Below, piece by piece: positions 25,225 through 37,444 of a stretch of DNA of 64,000 nucleotides. Within the stretch, counting starts at the first letter, position 1. Every line of letters begins with the position of its first letter. This stretch comes from Exophiala sp. HKRS030 (taxonomy: Eukaryota; Ascomycota; Eurotiomycetes; Chaetothyriales; Herpotrichiellaceae). The stretch is from contig JAHWDD010000003.1 of assembly GCA_023897205.1 (NCBI GenBank), positions 7,939,665-8,003,664 on the forward strand, in the 5' to 3' direction. The notes beneath the pieces are model-generated. The model saw nothing but the letters and a program-made list of their open reading frames with translations. It ran no database searches and was not told the origin of the DNA. Made by a program: the position numbers and the translations under genes.

Positions 25225-27579
25225 TCGGAAGTATAGATAACAATCACGAAATTTGCAAAAGAGCTGGTGACACACGGGAGGTACACAGAGACTCAGAAAG
25301 GGAGGGAGTGGAAAAGCCTTGCATGAAACGTCAGTCAGATGGGGGCTTGGCTATCTGTTCAGGGCCACTTAAACAATCCATGCTCGTTGTGTACCTTTGC
25401 TGTTCATCGTACTTTTCCCAAACTCGACTAGTATTCCCTCAGACGTTTCTGGTCTGTGTCACATCCTCTAAGTTCTCAGGCTCTTCGTCTCTCTCCCCCC
25501 TCCCTACGGGGATCGTTCATCCTCTCTTTAGACTCTCGGTAACCCAGCTTATCCTTTGATTGTGTGAGGCTGATCGACCCTTACGTAGTCGTCATCAAAC
25601 ATTTCGGCAGTTTTGACGAATACTATGTCTTTGGGGTTAGGTGGGCGTCATGGTCTCGCAATCCCAACATGCCTATTTAAGGAACCCTGCCTTGCCTAGA
25701 TTACTTTAACCTTAGCATCTACCGAGTACTCTATCGCTGAGACGCATCCTGGACAGTAACCTTTCAGCGTGGGCCAATGGCAGGCTCAACGGGTTTTGCT
25801 GACCAGCGAAAGCGAAGTAAATCTCGCGAGCTTGAGGTCATGCACTGTTACACCTGGATTTTTCTGTCCTTTACAGTTGGTACTATACCGTAAGTCTCAT
25901 GTCTTGTGTCACAGATGGCTCGGACGGGTGCGAGCATCTCGCAGCTCTTCGTGAACTCTACATTACAATCCAACCGTCTTGGTCTTAGGAGTTGCACACA
26001 AAGCGGAAAGTCGAGACATGTGTGACCGGTGACTATGATATTAACTACATGTAACATCACCAACGACTGCTAATCCAAAAAGAATACAGCCACGTTCCAG
26101 CTTTAAGCGGTCTATAATCGACACACTTGCTGGGTGATCTCTTCTTCGGCAGTCATGCATGCTTGATTTGCATCACTCAGGCAGGAGCTTCCACATCTGT
26201 GTCGAGCACCATGGATAACTGGGTCGATATTTAGGACGGGATACCGCGAACGGGGGCCATGCTGACTAGTCCACGCTCATTCATCCCGAAAGACAGGGAA
26301 TAATGCGTTTCAAAGTAGTTTAAATTCATGGCGGTGACATACCGCTGATCGCTGTTCGCTGGTGGAAGTGGTCAAGTCGACTCAGGACAACTCGCTCGTC
26401 TGTTCCAATGCTACCACCAATAGCCTTGCTCATGGCTTGATCATCTTTGCAGTAGATCCAGAATCTTGAACGAGGTAGCACGAAGCTAGAACTTCCATGA
26501 AATATATGGCTGGTACGTGATGGCAGCACCAAATGGTACAAGCGTCGAGGTTCTGCAACACATTGACCTACCTGAGGATGAAATTAGCTTCGGTTGGCCA
26601 TAGCAATCAATCTTTGCAAAGTATGACTTTGTGTTCCTCAGAGATCTTGGTGATAAGGGTACGATCATGTCAAAATTGATCATTTACTATCTAGGCAGAT
26701 GATTGTGTAATCATAGGAGGGGAAGGGAGATAGGTTGGATCGTACCTTGCATTGAAAAATCGTCTCCTAGAACCAAGGGGTAGTGGCATGATAGCCAGTA
26801 GTGAAAAGTCTTTTAACGCGCTTCCGTTAGCCTCTACCCGAGAAATTGTATTGAAGGATGCAATCATCGTATCGCATGATTTTGGTCGTGGTATTCAGAA
26901 TATGTAAGAAATAAATATCATGTCTCTGGAACTGTTAAGAAACCCCGGCGAGGGTTTCCAGAACCAGATTCAATCGCAAATTATGGCATCATATGAATGA
27001 GGCAGATAAGGAAGAGTCTAAGCCAACGTACCACGATCATCTGCTTCGAGCATTGACCCCCAAAGTTGACTTGGGCTGTAGGTCAACCATGAATGAGAGT
27101 TCCAATCACTGGAGGAATGTATGAAGGGTTAGCTAGGCGAAATTTTCACGGCCCCTGCCGGTCGCCACGTAGGAGCATTTGTGTAGCAACAATTCAGTGA
27201 AACGCGTGCATTACAGCTCGAGAACTCTGCAGCAGGGGTTTGAACCACCAAGCCGGGGTAATTCAGTAGGTCGTGAGGTATTGTTGGCAAAAGAAGGATG
27301 GTTACGATGGTAAGGACTGAACTCCAGTTTTGCAAAGAATGAAGTTGGACAATAATTCGGAGAAGGAAAAAATCCGAAGCTAAAGTTCGAACTCTTGGCA
27401 TTACGGTCTTGGCATCGCACATCAAGTTCCCCGACACCCACGAGCCTGGCTCACACTTCGGATTGACCAAGACGACAACAAGCGACAAATTTATCCCACA
27501 AACTTTTCGTACGCTTCCTCTACACCCTCAATCATCTTTTGCGATCACTGACTTGTCCGTGCGCAGTTCATTCGGCAAA

Positions 27580-28180
27580 ATGTCTTCCGTCGATATCAAG
27601 GTGGCCGGGTGGAAGTTGGTGGAAGTGGGACGAGTGGTCACATTACGCTCAGGACCGTATGAAGGCAAACTCGCAACGATTGTCGAAATCATCGACCCAG
27701 GCAGAGTATGTCCATGGTATCATTTCGCATCGCCAAAGACCGATTACTCACAAATCTCGTACAGATCTTGGTTGATGGTCCCTCAACGAAAGAAGGCGCA
27801 GTCGTGCCCCGACAAGCAGTTCCCACCAGCACTGTCTCCCTCACACCTTGGGTGATCCCCAACCTACCGAAAGCTGCCGGTACTGGTCCCGTGAAGAAAC
27901 TTTGGGAAAAGCACGAGGTCGACAAGAAGTGGGCTGAGTCAAGCTGGGCAAAGAAGAGAGAGCAACAAGATCGACGGAAGAACCTGACAGATTTTGAGCG
28001 ATTCAAGGTGCTGAGACTGAAGAAACAGGTAAGATATATCCATTATTCTTGCTGCGTCACCACAAGGACCTGGGAGATGCCACAATCGCTCGAAGAATAC
28101 ATGACTGACCTGAGAATCCACAGGCACGATTCGAGGTGTTGAAAGCGCAGGCGAAGGTGCGAGCAGCAGCAAAGGCATAG
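27580..28180 (+). CDS. RPL14: 60S ribosomal protein eL14
   Basis: Large-subunit ribosomal protein of 148 residues. Exons are 27580-27705, 27765-28028 and 28124-28180, all with in-phase GT..AG junctions. The N-terminal KOW-like SH3 fold shows in [19 protein letters not shown] and [16 protein letters not shown]. The middle carries the family block [18 protein letters not shown], and the basic C-terminal helix runs through [11 protein letters not shown] and [14 protein letters not shown] to the Ala/Lys-rich end. The start is supported by length and by the absence of upstream in-frame sequence resembling the family. It is flanked on both sides by gene-poor sequence, unusual next to otherwise dense housekeeping genes. 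Confidence 0.95.
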
Positions 28181-31100
28181 ATGCAGGCATGATACAGGCG
28201 TCAACTCAAATTTACTCCGATGTGCTTCCATGGAAGCAGTGTGACTACATACTGGAACCGGGAGCATATGTCTCACATACACAAGTCAATAGTCAGCACC
28301 TCATCCTGACTTCTTGTTTCGCGGCTTGCGGCGGTGATAACTCTAGTATTTAGCCCGCGCGGACCTCTTTCTTGCAGAAGCATGATTCAATAAAATTCAT
28401 GAAAATGCAAGACTTCATGTTTGAATGGTACTTTGGCGGTCGAACGAGTGGCATTGCGTGGTTGTCATGAATCTTAGCCTCCCAATTGCCCCAATGCGAC
28501 TTTGGAGACCCCCAAACGCTCCCCGAAATATCTGTCTACTCAGGTAATCCTTTGACTGACGCTGTCCCTTCATTTAGCAAGACGCTTCGTCCATTTTTAT
28601 CGCGCGTTATACTCCTGTTCGTCTTCGGCCTGAAAGTTGATGCAATATTGTTCCCTCTGATAAGGTCGATCGGAAGTGGAGAGCAAGCCGCCACCCGCTT
28701 ACCTCAATATGACTCTACATGTTGGCTTGGAGCTGGTGATGAATTCCTCGACCAAAATTGAGCAGATATTCAAGATGCCAAGATGGGCAAAATGGGCTCC
28801 GAAACAGTCGATTCGCTATCTCGCTGAATCTCTCGGATTTGCGGGACATGGTGAGAACAGTCTGTCTTGATGTCCGAGCCAATATACGATCTTCGACTTG
28901 ATGATGGTAGGCGGCGCGAGACATAGATACATATAGGGTTCGCCCTCGGAAAACTATTATAGCAGGCACTGTAACTTGGAATTGGTTTGAATGATGTAGG
29001 CCTTTATTCCTGTCAGCTTTAAGTAGCCAGAACTGACCAGAAATTTCATATACGGAGGATGACCTGGCTTAGCGCATATGTTCCCGACTTCAAAGTGTCT
29101 CCGCCAAGGCAAAACTCAGAGAGCCAATCAGGGATTCACTTTCGACTTACCGCAAATAAAATCATAGCCAAATAAAAAGATAATGTTGTTGTGTAATTCT
29201 TCTAATCCTTCCATTTGTGGTGTAGCAGGGTTCTTCCCGAGAGCTGCCGCATTGATACTTGGCCTTAACCTAGACCTAACTTCTGCTTAGCAGGAATCAC
29301 GAGTTTCCCTTTCCCCCGACCTGACAGGCTACCACTGCCTTATCCCGCTAACTAATGGTGCAATTGGTCTCTTCTTAAAGACGACTCTCCAGGAAAATAC
29401 GCCGCGGTCCTGTTCAGAAGCAAAGAGCGTGTTCGCCCAATCGACATTGCACAATTAACCATCACAAAAACACATACCAATCAGCGTATCGTTCTTCGCT
29501 TTCATCAGATATATGAACGTGACCCAGAAACTATAAGGCAAAAGTCCTTCGAAACAATCAACATTGATCCTAAAGATGACTACTTTCCATATCTATGTCC
29601 CACGGACGATTTCACAAAAATGCACCTTGTCATCGATCTCCATTACAAATCATTTCCTCAGTGAATCTTGATCATGTATTACACGAGGTCTATAGAGTCA
29701 AAAAGGCAGATGACTTGTGAGTTAACACGAATTAACGGCAGATTGCTTTACTAATCAAATATTAGCACATATAAGAAGCTTGCCTTCAATACTCCCATCC
29801 AGGCTCGGTCTCGTTGTTCAATACTAAGCTGGGGTACAACTGACCGTGCCTAACCATACGATGAATCGGATGGGGTACGCTTTGCACATTTAGGGTATTC
29901 TCCGTTTAGATCTCTATCTTGAACATCGAGAGCCAGGGGAATGTCTCTCATATGGCCGGTAGGAGGTAGACAAGGTATTCGATTTGATCGCGCTTCTGCC
30001 GTTCGACAGAGAATGTATTCCGCACGAATCATAGGTGAGGATTTTGTCTGCAATTTCGAAATGTCTGCGTTCTTGTTTCGCACCCACAATTCATGCTGAA
30101 GCCTAATTTATGTATTTGTCTGAGGCTGTCTAATCTGCCTGAGAGGCGTATTCACAGAAAGACTGACTTTGATAACAAAAGACAGAAAGATCATGTATCA
30201 GCTTTATATATGCGGGACTGAGACCGCTCCGACCAAGTGATAGTCTCCGCTGAGCTACTGTATCGCAGTCCTCTCGTGATGCTTTGTGGTCTCGGTCTCA
30301 CTTTCGACAAGTAGCTCTCATGCTGACAATCATCTGAGGTGCTTGTGCGCTCCTGGTGACGAACACCTGTGTTTCAAGTGAACGTCTGTTACCTACTCAA
30401 AGATGCTGCTTGGTTCAGGGGGCCATTCTCGCCTACCGAATTTGATGTCGGCAAAGGATGTTGGAGGCATAGGTGCGTGCTAGGTGATCTACCCCTTTGT
30501 AACGGGTAGGCAGCTGTTGCCAGCACTAGTGCTACAATGCTGACAGACTGAGGGAAGCCACTTGCGATATCAATGCTCCTTTTTCGTGGGTGCGGCAGGC
30601 GAACGAGAATCCAGAGATGTTTTACTATTGGTGGTGCAATCTAGATAAGTTGAGGCTTTTGAGTTCCTAGGGACCTCGAGACGATCGGGGCTGGATGGTC
30701 ACCACTCGGTGTAGTCTATGTCTGGCTCAGGTGAACTGGGCATGCGTTCCAAGAAAGAGAATGGACTTTGCTGAGGTCAAAATGCGCCGGTGGGCGGATT
30801 GGAAGTTTATCGAAATGCTGAGCCCATGGTGAATCTGACCTTTCGAACACCCAATAGATGCTTGTGGATTTATGATTTGTAGACCTGTTACCGACTTTCG
30901 AATCTACCTACGGAGTAGCTACTGTAAAGCTGGTTTGGAAAATTGCTTGGCGTGGTCCACATTCTTGGCCCAGGAAGGAAACTTGCTCACCTCTGACATC
31001 TCATGAACACTCCCTCTCAAACAGCAGGACTTTGTAGCCTGCTACCACCGCACCAACAACTACCAAAAGGATTACTGGATTTATTCACACGAGACAAATC

Positions 31101-31855
31101 CAGTGTTGTTTCAACTCGTGAGTGAAGGAAGGTACTATGAAGTCGTGTCGCTAATAGCACGGGGCCCAGGCAGGCCAACATTGAGCAAATTATGCCACTA
31201 TATGGCTACTTTTTCTATAACATGCTAAGTATCTCCTGCATGCCCTTGGCACGAGACCCAACCGGATTCATCCAGGCCTCTTTTTTTCGCATACTCGAAA
31301 TCCCTTCGCAGGCCGATGGCGGCTGACCCTGAACCCGGTAAGATACGAAGGTGATCTGCTCGTAAGCTGTTGAATGTCAATTGGCGTAAGGCGAGCTGCT
31401 GGACTCTCGTGCCATATATGGGGATATTTGCGCTGTTCTGCGCCTTGACATTTTGTCCTCGCAGTTACCAGTGCTGGGATCCTGTACACAGGATGAACCC
31501 AATCTGCGACTGCGTATTGCCACTGGTCCAGGGAGAATCGGAAAGCAATGTAGACTGTACCCGTATGGAGTGGATTCCAGGTCGAGATCAACTTAGTGCT
31601 TTCTTTCTTCCAAACCACATTGCTTGAAGGCTACGCCACCGGGCTTTTCGATTGGGGAATATGTCTTGGGCACAGGAACCCCATGCAGCTTGATCTTGGT
31701 ACTGAGCATGATTTCGCTGAGGAAGAGCAGAATTTCTCTCACCTTGCGAATACTATATGATGATAGTAGGTGAAAGTGTCATCCCTTCATCCTGACTTCT
31801 CTCTACACACATGGGAGGGTGACCTGGAAAGCCCACTTTTGTAATTGACTCAACA
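28181..31855. other. Gene-poor 3.7 kb stretch upstream of the ferric reductase
   Basis: The longest stretch without a firm gene. It holds one coding-like segment (29366-29664, separate entry). The rest has only short, unrelated open frames on both strands. I saw no terminal repeats, transposase motifs or tRNA structures. The right part must contain the ferric reductase promoter. Confidence 0.4.
29366..29664 (+). other. Coding-like segment, possible 3' exon of an unidentified or decayed gene
   Basis: One plus-strand frame is open for about 95 codons with balanced, protein-like composition, including KYAAVLFRSKERVRPIDIAQ and then FHQIYERDPETIRQKSF and MHLVIDLHYKSFPQ before a TGA. It lacks a nearby start codon, but a CTAACTAAT branch-like motif lies some 35 bp upstream of an AAAG acceptor. 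I do not recognise the family and cannot find its 5' part, so it may be a remnant or a missed multi-exon gene. Confidence 0.3.
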
Positions 31856-34050
31856 ATGCTTTTACGTTGGAGTTACCTTGCAACAATACTGTTTGCCTAT
31901 CAATGCCTCGCACATCCCAATGGTGACGGATTGATTGGAGTTGGAAAGTACATGTATTATCCTCTCTGTGCTGCCTCATGTCGCGGTACGATCGAAAGGG
32001 CTCCTCTCACCTGTACGCCCCATGACGTGGAGGAAGGCGGAGGACACAGTCATGGTACCACACCGCCAGAATGCTATGCATCCAATGTTCCTTTCATGCA
32101 GACGCTTGCACTCTGTATCTCCAAACGGTGCGCTGAGGAATACACAGCTGATATACTTGAAACATACTGGCGTCGCCACATGGTTCGTGGAGGACGACCT
32201 GAGATGGAGCCTAGACCAAGTCGGTCATATGCTGAAGCTCTGGCATCAATCGACGTGGAGCCAACCGAAGAATACGTTTCCGGCGAGATGCTGAACAGGA
32301 CATCACTCATCTCAGACGACAGTTGGCTTGGGCAGTGGAATGCGCTTGGATATTTCGAGCGCGCTGAATCGGGTCACGGACAATTGAGGTATGGGGAACC
32401 TGCAACATCTTGAACGAGTTTACCCGTGACCTAGCCCGTGTAGCTCGAAAGAACATAATGCTAACATCATGATCAGCCTTGCTGTGCTCCTCTGCGGTTT
32501 TGTCACCCCAATTGGCTTCTCCTTGCTTCGTTTTCTCCCTTTTCCAACGAGGCTGAGATTCAGATTTAATGCATTTGTCAACTACCCTGCCCTAATCGGC
32601 AGAAATCACAGGTCACCAGCATGGTTTGGCACCGGGATCATGCCAACACGTGGGCAAGCATTTTTCATCGCTTACCTTGTCCTTCTAAATGTCCTCGTCT
32701 GCGCCGTCGATTACCATACAAGCGCCCAACCTAATTCTTGGTTTTCCGATCGATCATCTCAAATCATCACCTATCTAGGCGACAGGACGGGCGTGGTTTC
32801 GTTCGCGAATATGGCCCTGCTGGTTCTCTACTCATCCCGCAACAACCTCCTCCTCTTGCTTACCGACTGGTCTCATACTACGTATCTGCTCTTGCATCGG
32901 TGGGTGGGATACGTCGCCATCATCCAAGCCGTTGTTCATTCGCTTGTTCTCCTTTACTCTTACGTTGACTCTGGTTCGTATAGCACCGAATCCAAAGAGC
33001 CATACTGGTACTGGGAATAATCGCCACTCTTTCTATGTGCATTATCTGGCCCCTTTCATATCTTCCGGTGCGTCGGGCTTTGTATGAGTTCTTCCTAATA
33101 AGTCATATTGTCCTCACGATCTTGATTCTGGTGGGATGCTACCTTCATATCTGGTACTTGTACAAACACTACTGGGGATATGAGATCTGGATCTACACAG
33201 CTGGGGCTGTGTGGGGACTTGACCGAGTGATCCGTGTATGGCGTTTCCTTCGCCATGGCGTGAGGAGAGCTCAGATCAGCTTAATAGATGAAGACTACGT
33301 CCGAGTCGAAGTCGAAGGCGTCGTGGCTCATGGACACGTCTACTTGTACTTCCCGACCCTCAGTTGGCGCTTCTGGGAGAACCATCCGTTCTCGGTCGCC
33401 TCGAGCTTCGCAGGCAGAGTGATTCCGACAGCAACATCACTCCGACCCATTCATGTTGCGGACGAAGAAAAGCAGGTCAACGTTTCTATCGCCAACAGCG
33501 AAATCAGCGCTGGAACTTCCGAAGCTGAGACGACGGCAGTATCAATGGCAAGACCTCGTCCGCTTCTCACTGTTCTGGCTCGAGTGAGGGGGGTCTGACA
33601 GCGTCCTTCGTTCGTCACGCCGGACACTCGGTCCCGGTGTTGGTTGAATCATCTTACCACAATGCCAATGAAGCTGCAGAGCTCAACAGATGCACGACCC
33701 TTGTTTGCATCGCTGGTGGAGTTGGTATCTCAACCGTTCTTCCCATTATTCGGACTCACCCTGGGTCTCGTGCAAGACTCTATTGGGGTCTGCGAAGCGA
33801 GTCACTGAAGCATGCGCTTGCCGCAGAGACATCTGGGCTGGATGTGACGTACAGTGTTGGCTCGCGCTTGGATATTCCAAGTATTATCAAGGAGGAATTG
33901 AGCAGGAAGGATGAGAGTGGTGATGTGGGCCTTGTGGTCAGTGGGCCTGCGGGAATGGCAGACGATGTGAGGCGTCTAGTATGTGACGTTGGTGTTTCTG
34001 GTTCTTCGGTGAGAGGTCTGGTGTTTGTCGATGAGTCATTCAGTTGGTGA
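31856..34050 (+). CDS. Ferric reductase (FRE family), two frame breaks
   Basis: Plasma-membrane flavocytochrome that passes electrons from NADPH through FAD and two haems to external ferric or cupric ions. Exons are 31856-32388 and 32477-34050; with two restored bases the protein has 702 residues. A signal peptide precedes a Cys-containing ectodomain. The membrane domain holds haem histidines in HTTYLLLHRWVGY and in LISHIVLTILILVGCYLHIW. FAD binding shows as HPFSVAS, NAD binding as CIAGGVGIST, and the C-terminus is the typical ESFSW. The frame breaks at 33013-33015 (GGG, within YWYWGIIATL, residue ~357) and at 33588-33593 (six G, within VRGGLTASF, residue ~549). One G added at each point restores the family pattern. 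It could serve siderophore-iron or copper uptake, which cannot be told from sequence. A long gene-free region lies upstream. Confidence 0.92.
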
Positions 34051-35048
34051 GGATGCAGAAGTATCTCTGTCTTGACCGGGGCACATCAACGCCACCAAAG
34101 CATCTCGATATATACCTAGGCATCTAGATTGCTTAGCAGCTATGACTAAGATCTCGCCGTCGCTGATTACAATGAGATAATCTGGAGTTAGAGATAGGAT
34201 CGATAACATCATATAGACTGCATAGTAGTCGTAGGTCTCAGGCGCTCATCGGTTACACTGAGACGTCGAGCCTACCCCTATGATCCATGCGGACTAGAGC
34301 AGGATCACGTCCATCTAGCCCTTTCTTGCTCATTGAGCTAATATGCTAGGTAATAAATCAAGCTTCTTTACATTTGCTCACGATCGTTGCATGCCTCACA
34401 GCTCCGCTCCCGGGCACCGCTTGTACTGAGACCATATAGTTTGGATGGAGCACTGAAAACAAGCCCCGAAGAGACCAAAGGGTGAATCACAAGACCCCTC
34501 TGCGTCTTAACTAATCTTAACTGTTTTGCGACGTTAATAATTAGTCGCCATCAGGGCATCAAAAGACAAAAACAGATGGTCGAGAGCGCTAGAATGACGA
34601 AAGCTTCAACAATAGGACTATAGAAACAATGATATTGTTGAGATGAAGGCAAGGAGGATAATAAGTAGAAAGTCCAGCAAAAGGTCAGAGGAGAACATCA
34701 TAAATTGATGCCATATTTAAAGCGGCATGACGCAACTCAATGCACGTGAACTCCATGTAGATGCCAAGACGCGGAGGTTGTGTGTAGCTTGCGGGCAATG
34801 CACAAGAGTAACAGATTCAACATCAAAACTCCCAAAATTACATTTCGCAAGAACTAGACGAGCAGATTGATTCGGTGAGTTTTCCGAGGCCTCCTATTTG
34901 GTCAGAAGTACTATTGAACCTGAAATCACTCGGGGAATATTTGCGACGGATGCGTCAACGACCACCATTGCCCACCTCTCCGTCAAATCTCTCAATTCTA
35001 ACAGGTCGCTCGTAGTCCTTGTCTCCAATACCACACCTCCTGCCCACC
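34051..35048. other. Intergenic: ferric reductase 3' end and NAC alpha promoter
   Basis: About 1 kb without a supported gene. A TATTTAAAG element at about 34716 could be a TATA-like site, but it is more than 300 bp from the NAC alpha start. Nothing else stands out. Confidence 0.45.
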
Positions 35049-35832
35049 ATGTCGAGCTCAAGAATAGAAGAACTTCCCGACGACGAGCCTACGAAGCAGG
35101 CAGCAGCAGACGATGTTTCGAGCTCCTCCGACTCCGAACCTGAGGCTGCTGAAGGCGAAGCCAACATCCCCGCTGGATCTGCGGTTGCGGTTCACAGCCG
35201 AAATGAGAAGAAAGCAAGAAAGGCTATTGGAAAGCTGGGACTCAAGCACGTGCCAGGCATTACCAGAGTCACTCTGAGAAGACCCAAGGGAGTGAGTCGA
35301 TCTCTGTTACTCTTTGGAGCCAAAGGCTCACTTGCCAATTGAAACACTTGGACGGAGGATTCCTGGCCCGAACTGTGCTAACCAAGTATTCGCAGATCCT
35401 CTTTGTCATCTCGAACCCCGATGTATATCGCTCCCCCACCAGCAACACTTGGATGTAAGTATCTTAGTCTGCTAATGGTCGAGAAAGGGACTGACTATGT
35501 TTCACAGCATCTTTGGCGAGGCCAAGATCGAAGACTTGAACTCGCAATCGCAAGCCGCTGCCGCTCAACAACTCGCCGCCGCCGAAGCCGCTAACGCCGA
35601 CCACTCCGGCCATGATCACGAGGGACATGACCATGGAAAGGGCAAGGCTGTCGAAGATAAGAAGGTTGAGGAAGATGACGACGATGACGAGGAAGTGGAC
35701 GATGAGGGTCTTGAAGCCAAAGATATTGATCTCGTCATGACGCAGGCGTCTGTTTCTCGGAAGAAAGCTGTGAAGGCACTGAAGGAGAATGGCAACGACA
35801 TAGTCAATTCGATTATGGCTTTGAGCATATAA
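35049..35832 (+). CDS. EGD2: Nascent polypeptide-associated complex subunit alpha
   Basis: NAC alpha binds the ribosome exit site with NAC beta and shields nascent chains from wrong ER targeting. Exons are 35049-35291, 35396-35454 and 35508-35832, giving 208 residues. The NAC domain runs from [19 protein letters not shown] through [23 protein letters not shown] and [10 protein letters not shown]. The C-terminal UBA domain is [20 protein letters not shown] followed by [12 protein letters not shown]. Between them lies an Ala/Gln stretch, a His/Asp/Gly-rich block ([15 protein letters not shown]) and a run of Asp/Glu. An in-frame ATG at 35019 would add ten residues, but the usual NAC start context and acidic N-terminus favour 35049. 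Confidence 0.95.
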
Positions 35833-36304
35833 CCAAAAGCACACAAAAGTTTTGGATGTGGTAAAGGCATCAGAGGACTATTGTCGCATTCGAAAACCTG
35901 CTCTCCAACCATTGAAGCAATGTTGATAACACACAGGACAGGCAGGCACCTTGCCGCCACGTCTTTCCAAACCAATCATGAACATGCCTATCTAATGGCA
36001 ACATGAAACCCTTAAACCTCCGATTCTATGGATCCATAAGACTCTCTAATGATCACCTGGTAGGATGTGTCTGTAGTGAGCCTGGGCAAACCACTTGTGC
36101 GGTTCTGTGTAAAAGCAGCGGCACTTGAGCCCCGATATCGCTACGATCCCACATTCAGAGAAGCGCAGCTAAAGCTGTGGGCGAGATCACGTGTAAATCC
36201 ACGCTAACCCGATCTTTGCCGAGCCAGGGACTTCAACTTCAAGATTCAGAAGAAGCTCATCACAGACTCGTTCAACCAACAATTATACACCTGTCACCCC
36301 TAAA
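35833..36304. other. Intergenic between NAC alpha and ATP7
   Basis: The 470 bp hold a 3' untranslated region and the ATP7 promoter. No further feature is visible. Confidence 0.5.
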
Positions 36305-36998
36305 ATGGCTGCTCCTGTACGTATTGAAGCTTCTCTACCCATCAATAAAGCTACTTGTCCATGCTCAACCACATCTGCGGTCTCAAAGACTCAACTGACT
36401 TAGTTTTCTTGACGCAGTCTCGCGCAGTTTCCAAGCTCGACTGGAGCAAAGTCGGCACTCAACTCGGTCTCCGTGGCAGCACGGCCACTGCGCTCAGCAA
36501 CTTCAAGAAACGACACGATGACGCCCGCCGCCGAGTCCAAGTTCTGTCCGAGCAGCCCACGACCGTCGACTTCAGCCACTACCGCTCCGTGCTCAAGAAC
36601 ACGGCCGTGATCGACGAGATCGAACAATACTTTAAAACCTTCAAGCCCAAGACCTACGATGTCAGCAAGCAAATCAAGGCCATCGAGAGCTTCGAACAGG
36701 TCGCCATCAAGAATGCAGAGGAGACCAAGAGCAAGGTCGAGGTTGAGTTGAAGAGCTTGGAGAAGGCTTTGTCGGACATTGAGGGTGCCAGACCTTGGGA
36801 TCAGACTACCGTGGAGGAGCTTGCTCAGGCTGAACCCGAAATCGATGCATACACGGCCAGATTGGTCAAAGACGGCAAATGGATGCCTCCGGGATACCAG
36901 GTAAGAAATTTCAACTCAAGGCTTTGCTTGAGCTTGGACGTTGAGCTTGCTGACATATTGTTCTACAGGAGAGGTTCCCCAACCTGTCTGTTCTGTAA
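36305..36998 (+). CDS. ATP7: Mitochondrial ATP synthase subunit d
   Basis: Peripheral-stalk subunit of F1Fo ATP synthase in the inner mitochondrial membrane, 174 residues. Exons are 36305-36316, 36418-36900 and 36969-36998. The four-codon first exon (MAAP) is joined by a 101 bp intron to [18 protein letters not shown]. The family block continues with [20 protein letters not shown], then [27 protein letters not shown] and the coiled-coil [19 protein letters not shown]. The end is WMPPGYQ joined to ERFPNLSVL over the last intron. The reading past 36900 into the last intron is not coding. Confidence 0.95.
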
Positions 36999-37444
36999 AC
37001 GGCTTTTGTCTTCTCCGGGACAAACATGGTCAAGTCTTTCAAAACAGCGCAATGCCGTTTTCGAGTGCGCATCTATGTACAGTGGCTTAGAACAATCGAA
37101 TTTCGTTAAAAAGAAGACCCTTGGTTTCATTTAGTCCCTTCATGTCTGAGTACGGAGCTTGCGTACGCCAACGGAACTTGTATCTGCTAATGGCTAAGGT
37201 CATAACCGCTACGAATACCTCAGTCATAAAAGCATTCGGCTTTGAGCAGGAGAAATAGATTTATGGCTCTTCGCTCTTGACGCAAAAGCTACACACAGGA
37301 TTGTAAACGACTCTTCTTCGGATTTTTACTAGTATGCAAGCCAGCCATTGATTTGATTAGCACAGACAAGTGTTTGCCCATGGCCCTTGCTAAGGTACAA
37401 TTTCTGTGCCAATTATCAGTCTAGCAAATACCCACACGGACACA
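36999..37444. other. Convergent intergenic, ATP7 and laccase 3' ends
   Basis: Contains the 3' untranslated regions of two converging genes; nothing else seen. Confidence 0.5.

Larger units (their letters stand above)
24338..27579. other. Gene-poor 3.2 kb stretch
   Basis: It contains the upstream region of the RGS gene and, at the right, the eL14 promoter. I find no confident gene. A short minus-strand segment near 25055-25224 looks like a terminal exon (see separate entry). A GAGAT microsatellite lies at 24711-24733. The region near 25490 has C-rich runs. Other open frames lack any family signal. Confidence 0.4.

Noticed and set aside
27225..27250. tRNA B-box-like GGTTCAAACC on the minus strand
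   Set aside because: No complementary T-stem and no acceptor or anticodon arms fit around it.
28181..31855. Transposon or RIP-degraded repeat in the gene-poor stretch
   Set aside because: No terminal repeats, transposase-like motifs or strong AT/TpA enrichment seen by eye; a genome-wide repeat search would be needed.
36355..37134. 259-codon frame as the ATP7 coding region
   Set aside because: It reads through two introns. The family start MAAP and end ERFPNLSVL require splicing.
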